From NCBI GenBank assembly GCA_024233305.1, contig JACKPV010000023.1:248001-312000 (forward strand): DNA of 64,000 nt, in the 5' to 3' direction. Shown piece by piece: positions 50,465 to 58,255 of this stretch. Source of the stretch: Verrucomicrobiales bacterium. Its GTDB lineage: Bacteria > Verrucomicrobiota > Verrucomicrobiia > Limisphaerales > J093. The notes beneath the pieces are model-generated. The model did not search any database. It was not told the DNA's origin and was given only the letters and a program-made list of their open reading frames with translations. Both the position numbers and the translations under genes were made by a program. The first letter of the stretch is position 1. Each line of letters opens with the position of its first letter.

Positions 50465-51660
50465 GACAATTGCCATTTGTTGTCCGCGGCCGTCCGGGAA
50501 CCCCGGCGGCGGCGCAGGAGTTCCTGGATGGCGTTTCTGATCAGACGCGCATCCAGGGCATGCACTTCGATGCCTTTGCCCAACGCCGCCAGCAGGGTCA
50601 CCGTGAGCTGCCCGCCCAGGTGTTCCCGGAATTCTTCCAGCCCTCTCAACACCGAAGGGCAGCCGTCGGTTTCGCATTTTTCCAGCTCCGGCGCGGTCAG
50701 GGCAAATCCCAACCGTTCGAGCAGGCGCAATACCCGTTCCGCGTCGCTCGCTGCGATCAGTCCGCTCCGGGCCGAATACAGCGTGTCCAACGCCAGCCCG
50801 ATGGCCACCGCCTCGCCGTGTCGGAGCCGGTAACCGGAGAGCGTTTCGAGCTTGTGCGCCGCCCAGTGGCCGAAATCCAGCGGGCGCGCCGACCCCAGCT
50901 CGAAGGGGTCGCCGCCCGTGGCGATGTGCTCGACGTGCAGTTCGGCACAACGGATCACGACCCGTTCCATCGCCTCGCGGTCGAACTCGGCCAACGCGCC
51001 GGCATCCCGCTCCATGGCCTCGAAAAACTCCCGGTCCCGGATCAAACCCACCTTCACCGCTTCCGCCAGGCCACTGCGACGGTCCCGGTCGGAGAGGTGT
51101 TCAAGCCAATCCAGATCGTTCACCACGGCGAAGGGCGGCGCGAAGGCCCCGATGAAGTTCTTTTTCCCGAAGGCGTTGATCCCGTTCTTTACCCCGACGC
51201 CGGAATCGGCCTGCGCCAGCACGGTGGTGGGCAGGCGGAGATGCCGGATGCCCCGATGGGCGGTGGCTGCGGCGAACCCCGCCACATCGAGGTGGGCGCC
51301 GCCCCCGATGGCGATGACGAATGAGTGGCGGCAGATGGCGTGCCGGTCGATGAGCGCGTGAATCTGCGTGACCTGGCCCGGGTCCTCCTTGGCCTGTTCG
51401 CCCCCCGGCAGCACGAGCGGCTCCCGGACCAGGGCCACTTCCTCGGCGTGGGCGGCAAACCAGTCCCGGATGGCGGTCCCCAGGCCGGGAACCGTCTCCG
51501 CCACGCCGGCATCCAGGGTGATCAACGCCCGCACCGGGCGGCGGACCGTGCTCTCGGTCAACAAGCCGGCCAGCAGCGGGTTGGCGGAAAGGAAGATGCC
51601 CCGGGTGAAAAGCACCCGGTGGCGGTAGCTGACCTCGAAAGTGCGTTCAATCCGGCGCAC
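50461..51660 (-). CDS. 3-dehydroquinate synthase-like protein (possibly EboD type)
   Basis: A 399-aa enzyme of the sugar-phosphate cyclase superfamily: VIAIGGGAHLDVAGFAAATA, then RLPTTVLAQADSGVGVKNGI, GLAEAVKVGLIRD and the metal-site histidines in DFGHWAAHKLE and RHGEAVAIGLALD. The beginning (FEVSYRHRVLFTRGIF) and length are longer than standard AroB and resemble the EboD branch, so it may not serve the shikimate pathway. No other ebo genes are adjacent. The sub-family call is moderate. Confidence 0.8.
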   Translation of the reverse strand: MRRIERTFEVSYRHRVLFTRGIFLSANPLLAGLLTESTVRRPVRALITLDAGVAETVPGLGTAIRDWFAAHAEEVALVREPLVLPGGEQAKEDPGQVTQIHALIDRHAICRHSFVIAIGGGAHLDVAGFAAATAHRGIRHLRLPTTVLAQADSGVGVKNGINAFGKKNFIGAFAPPFAVVNDLDWLEHLSDRDRRSGLAEAVKVGLIRDREFFEAMERDAGALAEFDREAMERVVIRCAELHVEHIATGGDPFELGSARPLDFGHWAAHKLETLSGYRLRHGEAVAIGLALDTLYSARSGLIAASDAERVLRLLERLGFALTAPELEKCETDGCPSVLRGLEEFREHLGGQLTVTLLAALGKGIEVHALDARLIRNAIQELLRRRRGSRTAADNKWQLS

Positions 51661-51883
51661 CCGCCGACCGTGACAGACCGGTGCGTTCGTTTCGAGTCGA
51701 TACTGTGCCCGGCGCAGCCTCCGCCATCACGGAACGGCGGGGGCATCGCCGGTCTGAAGCCACGCAGTCCCTTCGTCTCCCGAACTGGTTCCGAGAATCC
51801 CACCGGACCACTGTTTTGACGCGCTCAACCGCTCGCAGAAATGGCCGAGAAAAGCAGGCGACAGCCAAAAGGCGGGAAGCTGG

Positions 51884-52320
51884 TTGATCAGATCGGGTGA
51901 CGTTGTCCGCTGGCTGTTGAGCAGCTACACTCTGCGGCTGAATGATCGACGCAAGCGCTTCGGGCAGGTGTTCAGCGCGGGGGCGTGTCTCGGGGCAGAG
52001 GATCTCCGGCAGGGATTGCTGGACCGGATCGAGGGGAAGTTGGGGGAGTACCATGCCGGGCGACTGCGAGCGGAGAGCGCGTCGGCCAAGGCCGAGCGGA
52101 TCATCGGGGAGGAATTGCAGCGTCTGGGTTGGACGCGAGCGGAGTTGGAAAAGCGCCATCGCACCGCCCCGGAGAAGCTGGAACTGGCGGCACGGTTGCG
52201 CCGGGGAACGGAGCTGACGATCAACGAGATTGCCCAGCGGCTGCACCCGGGCAGTTGGAAGAGCGCGGCCACCCAGTTCCACAGCCTCAAACAGAAGCAA
52301 GAGCAACAGTGCCAGGTCAT
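51884..52320 (+). pseudogene. Second RAYT transposase remnant
   Basis: The frame joins VVRWLLSSYTLRLNDRRKRF, from the middle of RAYT proteins, directly to the C-terminal part (GAEDLRQGLLDRIEGKLGEY, AKAERIIGEELQRLGW, KLELAARLRRGTELT, IAQRLHPGSWKSA). The segment between is missing, the HUH motif and N-terminus are absent, and the frame then runs into unrelated sequence. This is a deleted transposase gene. Confidence 0.7.
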
Positions 52321-52489
52321 TGTCATCGTCTGCCCCCTTTACCTCGCCATCCTGCCTGCCGCCATCCGGCGGAGAGCGAGTTCAGCAGTTGGGTCAGATC
52401 CTGCATTCGCGAGAGGCATCGCCACGCGCGCGGAGGAAGCCAAGCGTCCGTTCGGGATGATCGACCGGCGAGTCAGCGGCGTCGGACCT

Positions 52490-52512
52490 CGTGGCGCCAC
52501 GGCGGCGCCACG
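52490..52512. repeat. GC-rich palindrome next to the RAYT remnant
   Basis: Arms CGTGGCGCC and GGCGCCACG around a 5-base loop. It resembles the palindrome at 5010-5041, which also adjoins a RAYT remnant. Confidence 0.5.
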
Positions 52513-52578
52513 CTTGTTTTCAGGCGGTTCCGACCGACCACGCCACCTGAATCACCGAAAAGCAGCCCCCGGTCCGGG

Positions 52579-53250
52579 TCAATTCCCGGTGGCAGCGAGG
52601 GCCCGCATCAGGGCCACGCCGCTGGAAGTGCCCAGGCGGGTGGCGCCGGCGTCGATGAGCGCCTGCGCTGTCGGCAGGTCACGGATGCCGCCGGCGGCCT
52701 TGACGCCGAAGTCCGGGCCGACGGCTTCACGCAACAACTTCACGTCCTCGACCGTTGCGCCGGCCTTTCCGAACCCGGTCGAGGTCTTGACGCACTTCGC
52801 GCCGGACTCCGTGATCAAAGCGCAGGCCCGCCGCTTTTCCTCATCGGTGAGGAGGCAGGTTTCGATGATCACCTTGACCGGGAAGTCTTGCGCCGCTTCA
52901 ACGATGTCCCGCAGTTCCCGGAACACGCGCCGGTCCTGGCCCTCTTTCAGCCACGCCACATTGAGCACCATGTCGATCTCCTGCGCGCCGGCGTCGATGG
53001 CGGCCTCCGTCTCGTAGCGCTTGGCGTCCGGGTCGGCCGCGCCGAGGGGAAAGCCGACCACGGTGGCAGTGAGCACGGTGCTGTCTTCGAGGGCGTGACG
53101 CGCGCGCTCGATCCAGCAACCGTTGACACAAACCGCGGCAAAGCGGTGCTCGCGCGCCTCCTGACACAAGCGGTCGATGTCCGCGGAAAGCGCGTCCGGG
53201 CGCAGGAGCGTGTGGTCGATGTACGAGGCCAAATTCTGCACGGGCTTCAC
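52579..53250 (-). CDS. deoC: Deoxyribose-phosphate aldolase
   Basis: A 223-aa TIM-barrel enzyme that splits 2-deoxyribose 5-phosphate into acetaldehyde and glyceraldehyde 3-phosphate. The motifs are IDHTLLRPDA, VVGFPLGA, EIDMVLNVAWLKEG, VKVIIETCLL (with the helper Lys), the Schiff-base lysine in CVKTSTGFGKAGAT, and KAAGGIRD. The GTG at 53250 gives the normal family length; the frame is open to a TTG at 53328. Confidence 0.93.
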   Translation of the reverse strand: MKPVQNLASYIDHTLLRPDALSADIDRLCQEAREHRFAAVCVNGCWIERARHALEDSTVLTATVVGFPLGAADPDAKRYETEAAIDAGAQEIDMVLNVAWLKEGQDRRVFRELRDIVEAAQDFPVKVIIETCLLTDEEKRRACALITESGAKCVKTSTGFGKAGATVEDVKLLREAVGPDFGVKAAGGIRDLPTAQALIDAGATRLGTSSGVALMRALAATGN

Positions 53251-53725
53251 CCTGCGGACGCCGCCAGGTGAACGCAAGGCCGGGTTGGGCGGTGGCCTCC
53301 GGATCGTGGGAACGGGACGTGCGGACAAGACCGGATCGAATGGACGCCGGCGTAGGATAGACCTCTTCGCGGAAGTGGATTGCCGTTCCTGGTCGGGAAC
53401 CGATTCAGGTGGGCCATCCCGCTTCCCTGAACTCGGCCTTCGTAATTGTAATCCTGTTCGTAATCTCAGGCGTCACCTCCTCGATCGAGCCGCGTTCGGA
53501 CCGCCGACTGCGCCGGGAAAATCGGGATGGGGATTAGGATCAAAATTAGGGTTACGACTCGCGGTTCGCGCCTCGTGATGAGGACCAGCGGGGGATTCGA
53601 GAAGGTGAGTCGAGTCCCAGGCTTCGGCCGAAACGCGGTTGAGGTCATTGGAGGTTGCCTGTCGCCAGCGGCCGGGCTTAGTTTCCCGGACGTTGACCAC
53701 CGCCCGTAAACCTGGATGAACCGCC
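53251..53725. other. Intergenic region between divergent genes
   Basis: A 475-base gap that should hold the promoters of deoC and the Tat protein gene. It contains an A/G-rich stretch (GATTAGGATCAAAATTAGGG near 53530) but no ORF of coding character, no RNA gene and no clear operator. Confidence 0.4.
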
Positions 53726-54688
53726 ATGAACGAACCGTTGGATCGCCGCAGTTTTTTCAAGAAATCCGCCCTGAGCGCCCCGGCCGCCGCTGCGCTGTCG
53801 TGGCAATTCGAGGAAAAGGCCCTGCAAGCGCAGCCGGCCGGCACCTCGGGCCCGGCCGCGCCGGAACCGCCGGCGGATGCGGCCAGTTTTCCGAAGGGCC
53901 GCATCGGCGGGCTCGAGTTGTCCCGTCTGATTTGTGGCGGCAATCTCATCAGCGGCTTCGCCCACAGCCGCGATCTGATCTACGTCTCGAGCCTGCTGAA
54001 GAACTACTTCAATGACGACAAGGTGATCGAGACCTTGAACCGCTGCCAGGCCCACGGGTTGACCGCCATGATTCTGCGCGTGGACGACGACACGGCGCGG
54101 ATTGTGCGCAAGTATCGCGAGCAGGGCGGCTCGATGCAGTGGCTTGCCCAATGCAAACTGCCGGCCAACGACCGTTGGGCCGACATCCGGCGTGCAATCG
54201 ATGGGGGCGCGGTGGCGTGCTACGTACACGGCGGCGTGGGGGACAGCTACGTCGAGGACGGGCGCGTTCAAGCGCTGGGCGAGGCGGTCGAGTTCATCAA
54301 GCGGCAGGGGGTGGTTTCCGGGATTGCCGGACACAACATTGCCGTGCATCGGACTTGCGAAGAGGCCGGACTCAATCCGGACTTCTATATGAAGACCTTC
54401 AACAGCAAGCAGTATTGGTCGGCGGGACCGATGCCGCGCAATGACAGCGTCTGGGAGGAAACCCCCGAGCAGACGCGTGCGTTTATGGCGGAGGTCGACC
54501 GGCCCTGGATCGCCTACAAGGTGCTGGGCGCGGGGGCGATCCATCCCGAGCAGGGGTTCCGTTATGCCTTCGAGGGCGGGGCTGATTTCATTTGCGTCGG
54601 GATGTTCGACTTCCAAGTGGCGGAGGATGTCGAGATTGCCAGACGGGCGGTGACGCGGGCGCGCGTCCGGCAGCGGGCGTGGGCTTGA
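53726..54688 (+). CDS. Tat-exported aldo/keto reductase-like protein
   Basis: A 320-aa protein with a twin-arginine signal (DRRSFFKKSALSAPAAAAL). The rest looks like a TIM barrel (LSRLICGGNLISGFAHSRDL, VVSGIAGHNIAVHRTCEEAG, FEGGADFICVGMFDFQVAED) of the aldo/keto reductase superfamily, as in many Planctomycetes and Verrucomicrobia exported proteins. The catalytic Tyr/Lys pair was not located, so activity is uncertain. Confidence 0.75.
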   Translation: MNEPLDRRSFFKKSALSAPAAAALSWQFEEKALQAQPAGTSGPAAPEPPADAASFPKGRIGGLELSRLICGGNLISGFAHSRDLIYVSSLLKNYFNDDKVIETLNRCQAHGLTAMILRVDDDTARIVRKYREQGGSMQWLAQCKLPANDRWADIRRAIDGGAVACYVHGGVGDSYVEDGRVQALGEAVEFIKRQGVVSGIAGHNIAVHRTCEEAGLNPDFYMKTFNSKQYWSAGPMPRNDSVWEETPEQTRAFMAEVDRPWIAYKVLGAGAIHPEQGFRYAFEGGADFICVGMFDFQVAEDVEIARRAVTRARVRQRAWA

Positions 54689-54722
54689 GTTCTGCTTTGC
54701 GACGGGCCCGGGCTGGTGTTTG

Positions 54723-55664
54723 ATGGCGGGCCTTATGAGCAAGACGGCGTTGTTGTTTGCCGGCCAGGGCGCCCAGGTCGTGGGCATGGGCCGGGAGTTG
54801 GCGGAGAGTTCGCCGACGGCGAAGGCTTGGTTCGATCGTGCGGATGCGGCCCTCGGATGCGCGCTGAGCCGGGTCTGTTTCGAGGGGCCGGAAACCGAGC
54901 TGACCAATACCGAGAATGCTCAACCTGCCATTTACCTGGTGAGTTGGGTGGCTTTTCAACTGCTGCGCGAGGCGGCCCCCGGGTTTCGCTTCGACGCCAC
55001 GGCCGGACTTTCGCTCGGTGAGTTCACCGCCCTCGCCGCCGCCGGGGTGTTCTCTTTTGAAGATGGCTTGCACGTGGTGCGGCAACGGGGACGCTTCATG
55101 CAGGAAGCCTGCGCGGCCACGGAGGGCGGCATGGCGGCGATCATCGGCCTGGACGAAGCGCCCACCCGCGAAGTGTGCGCCGAGGCCGGGGTCGAGCTGG
55201 CGAATCTCAACTGCCCCGGCCAGCTCGTCATCTCGGGCGAAAAGGAGAAGATCGGCCGGGCCATCGAACTCGCCAAAGCGCGGGGCGCCAAGCGGGCCAT
55301 CCCGTTGCCGGTCGCCGGCGCGTATCACTCACGCCTCATGGCTTCGGCGCAACCCAAACTCGAGGCCGCCCTCGCCGCCGTTCCCTTGAACGTGCCGGCG
55401 GCGCCGGTCATCGCGAATGTGACCGCCGCCCCGCACGCCGCGCCTTCGGACATCCATCGCCGGCTGGTGGAACAGGTCACCGCGTCCGTGCGTTGGGAAG
55501 ATTCCATGCGGTATCTGCTCGCCCGGGGGTTCACGCGCTTCATCGAGCTCGGACCCGGCGCCGCCCTCAGCGGGTTCATGAAGCGGATCGACCGGTCGGC
55601 GCAAGTGCTCAACGTGCAGGACCCCGCCAGCCTCGCCGCCACGATCGCCGCGCTGGCCGGGTAG
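54723..55664 (+). CDS. fabD: Malonyl-CoA:ACP transacylase
   Basis: A 313-aa enzyme that loads malonate on acyl carrier protein in fatty acid synthesis. The N-terminus is TALLFAGQGAQVVGMGREL. The nucleophilic Ser lies in AGLSLGEFTAL (residue 97), with RGRFMQEAC and the catalytic His in GAYHSRLM. The length is normal. An ATG at 54735 (MSKTALLF) is an equally likely start. Other fab genes are not in the window. Confidence 0.94.
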   Translation: MAGLMSKTALLFAGQGAQVVGMGRELAESSPTAKAWFDRADAALGCALSRVCFEGPETELTNTENAQPAIYLVSWVAFQLLREAAPGFRFDATAGLSLGEFTALAAAGVFSFEDGLHVVRQRGRFMQEACAATEGGMAAIIGLDEAPTREVCAEAGVELANLNCPGQLVISGEKEKIGRAIELAKARGAKRAIPLPVAGAYHSRLMASAQPKLEAALAAVPLNVPAAPVIANVTAAPHAAPSDIHRRLVEQVTASVRWEDSMRYLLARGFTRFIELGPGAALSGFMKRIDRSAQVLNVQDPASLAATIAALAG

Positions 55665-55709
55665 CGGTTGCGGTTGCGGACGGGCGCCCGATCGCGTCCC
55701 GCCGACGCT

Positions 55710-57401
55710 TCAGCTGGAGCCGTCGCCCGGCGTGCTCGCCGACACCAGATCGAACCGTCCGCGCGCCCAGGCCCGGCCGTAGACCCAGCGCAGGGTCAGG
55801 GACGCTGCGGCCACGACGGCCATCCAAAGCAGGCTGCGGACGACGGTGCCGGCAAAGAAAAGCGCGGCGGCCCCGCCGACAACGGTGAGGATGATCAGCA
55901 GGAGGAGTGGCAGTGTCCGCCAGCGAATGCGTTGCGTGTCATTGCTCACGGCGGAAACCTGAAACACCGCGAAACACGGCAGGCAGGCTCCCAACAACGC
56001 GGCGATCTTCATCAGAATGGCGGCGGCCTGCCGCGGGTCGGCTTCGAGCTTCCAGGCGATGCTGGCGGCCAGCAGGGCAAGCGCGGGAAAGCCCAGGACC
56101 AGACGCAGGCCGCTCAATTTCATCAACACGCGGGTGAGTTCCTGGAAACCCACGGGCAGCAGGGCGAACGGCGGCGCGGCGATCCCGCCCATCGAATGCG
56201 CCTGCAATCCGGGCCACATCCCACCGGTCAGTGGGAGGGCCACCGGCGCCCCGATGAGCAGCGCGACCGCGAACACCCAGCCTCCATACTGTCCCAGCGC
56301 CAGGATCAGCAATCCACCCAGGGCCGCCAGCCGCAGCCGTTTCCAAAAGTCCGCCGTCCAGCTCGGCGGCGCGCCCAGCAGGACTTCGACCAGCAGTCGT
56401 TCGCGCGAATCCAGGCAACGGACCGCAAGCCGCTCGTACCAACCGGCGCTGGTCCACCAGGATTCGCCATCGAGGAAGGAACGGGTGCGGATGCGCTCCT
56501 CGATGGCGGTCACCCCGCGCGCGCCCGCCGGCTGGTCCGGGACCCCCTCCTCTACGCAGTCCGGCTCCCACCCGGCCTCGGCGGCGGTCGCGGCGAACAG
56601 CGGCTCGGGCAGTTGAAACCGGCTCTGAATCCGGCGCCAGGACCAGGGGAGCGTCCAGAACACCACCGACACCGGCAGGAGCAGCGTCCAGGTCCAGGGA
56701 TCACCCCCCAGCCAGGCGTAGCAGTAGACGTGGTTCAACCAGCCGAACACCGGCAGCCACGTGAGCGCCTGCGCGACCGGCCCGAGGGTGCCGCCGAGAG
56801 GCGGCAACGAAAACGCCAACGCGAACGCGCCCACGGTGCCGAGGTGCAGCGCCGGAACGTATGCCAGCACCGGTCGCGGAGCCCAGGCCTCCAGATGCAG
56901 CGCCAGGGCCCGCGCGCACATTCCCTGCAACAGGAACAAGCCAAGCGAGACGAGCCCGCTGGCAATGGTCCATTCCTCGATGGGTCCCAGGGCGAAGGCG
57001 AAGGGGAGGTACCAGCCGAGTGTCCAGACCGACCGCCAGCGCCAGCGACGTCGTTGCACATCCAGGATGGCGTCGTCCGCAAGCGGGAGGTGATAAAGAA
57101 GCAACAGCGCCTGGGGCCCGTAGATTTCGCTCTGCAACCGGCGCAAGTGCATGGCCGTCTCGCCGAGAAACCACAGGGCAACGATGGCGAGGCGGATTTC
57201 GCTGGTGAAGGCTCCGGCATCCAGCGCGGAGAGCATCCCGGCGCACCAGGCCACGAGCAGGAACCACAGGACCGGTCCGGCGGCCAGCCGGCGACGAAGG
57301 CGCGCCTTGCGCCACGCCTTCCGTCGCTCGCGGGAACAGCGGATCTCGGCGCGCACCCGGTGCCGCAATCGCTTCTCGAAGGCGGGCGAGCGCAGGCTCA
57401 T
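55710..57401 (-). CDS. ABC transporter membrane protein
   Basis: A 563-aa integral membrane protein with about 12 hydrophobic segments and a basic N-terminus. It shows no recognised permease motif, but its start overlaps the stop of the ATPase gene (ATGA at 57398-57401), so it is most likely the membrane half of that transporter. The direction and substrate are unknown. Confidence 0.7.
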   Translation of the reverse strand: MSLRSPAFEKRLRHRVRAEIRCSRERRKAWRKARLRRRLAAGPVLWFLLVAWCAGMLSALDAGAFTSEIRLAIVALWFLGETAMHLRRLQSEIYGPQALLLLYHLPLADDAILDVQRRRWRWRSVWTLGWYLPFAFALGPIEEWTIASGLVSLGLFLLQGMCARALALHLEAWAPRPVLAYVPALHLGTVGAFALAFSLPPLGGTLGPVAQALTWLPVFGWLNHVYCYAWLGGDPWTWTLLLPVSVVFWTLPWSWRRIQSRFQLPEPLFAATAAEAGWEPDCVEEGVPDQPAGARGVTAIEERIRTRSFLDGESWWTSAGWYERLAVRCLDSRERLLVEVLLGAPPSWTADFWKRLRLAALGGLLILALGQYGGWVFAVALLIGAPVALPLTGGMWPGLQAHSMGGIAAPPFALLPVGFQELTRVLMKLSGLRLVLGFPALALLAASIAWKLEADPRQAAAILMKIAALLGACLPCFAVFQVSAVSNDTQRIRWRTLPLLLLIILTVVGGAAALFFAGTVVRSLLWMAVVAAASLTLRWVYGRAWARGRFDLVSASTPGDGSS

Positions 57402-58147
57402 GCGTCGTTTCGCGCAACCGCCTCGGCGCGCAACTCGCGGAAAATGTGCTCAAGCGGGCCGGCCGTCCCGCGCGCCTGTTCACGCAGGGTCGTCAGCGTC
57501 TCAAAGGCGCGCATCTCCCCCTCGTGCAGCACGATGACGCGGTCCGCGAAGCGCTCCGCCACGTCGAGGATCTGCGTCGTGTAGAGGATCGTCCGGCCCC
57601 GTCGCGCGGCCGCGGCCGCCTCGTCCCGGAACGCATGGATGCCATGCGGATCCATGCCCGAAGCAAACGGTTCATCCAGCAGCCACAACTCCGGATCGAG
57701 GGTCATCAGCGCGATCAACGAGGCCTTGTAAAACTGCCCCCGCGACAGCGACCCCATCGGCCGTTCCGCCAGCGGCAACAGATCGAACTCGCGCAACAAC
57801 CCGACCGCCCGCTGTTCGACGCCATCGGCCTCCGCCTCGTAGACCCGCAGCAACATGCCGAGGTGCCGGATGACACTGTGATGCGCGTAAGCCAGCGGGA
57901 AGTCGGGCAGGAACAGCAATCGCCGGCGCAGGTCCAGTCGATCCCGGCGAAAGGGCTCGTCATCGAACAGGATCAACCCCCGGTCCACACCGACCAGCCC
58001 GGCAAGACAACGGAGCAGGGTGCTCTTGCCCGCCCCGTTTGCGCCGAGCACGGCGACGACCTGGCCCGGTCCGATTTCCGCGGAAACCCGGTCGAGAGCC
58101 GGCGCCCGGCCGTAGGACTTGCAGACGCTTTGAAGTTCGATTCTCAA
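57398..58147 (-). CDS. ABC transporter ATPase
   Basis: A 249-aa ATPase with Walker A LGANGAGKST (34-43), a signature that deviates from LSGGQ (GSLSRGQFYK), Walker B LWLLDEPFASGMD and an H-loop replaced in the segment ILYTTQILD (Thr/Gln where His is usual). The missing switch histidine is notable and suggests slow or altered hydrolysis. Partner of the membrane protein downstream. Confidence 0.88.
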   Translation of the reverse strand: MRIELQSVCKSYGRAPALDRVSAEIGPGQVVAVLGANGAGKSTLLRCLAGLVGVDRGLILFDDEPFRRDRLDLRRRLLFLPDFPLAYAHHSVIRHLGMLLRVYEAEADGVEQRAVGLLREFDLLPLAERPMGSLSRGQFYKASLIALMTLDPELWLLDEPFASGMDPHGIHAFRDEAAAAARRGRTILYTTQILDVAERFADRVIVLHEGEMRAFETLTTLREQARGTAGPLEHIFRELRAEAVARNDA

Positions 58148-58255
58148 GCGGCCCCGAACGTAGCGGACGAAACGGCGGGCGAACAGCCGGGAAACAGAGC
58201 GCCCCGGCCACCGGGAACAGGCGCCTGGCCCGCCAGCTTTCCTGGCGGTGTCCAG

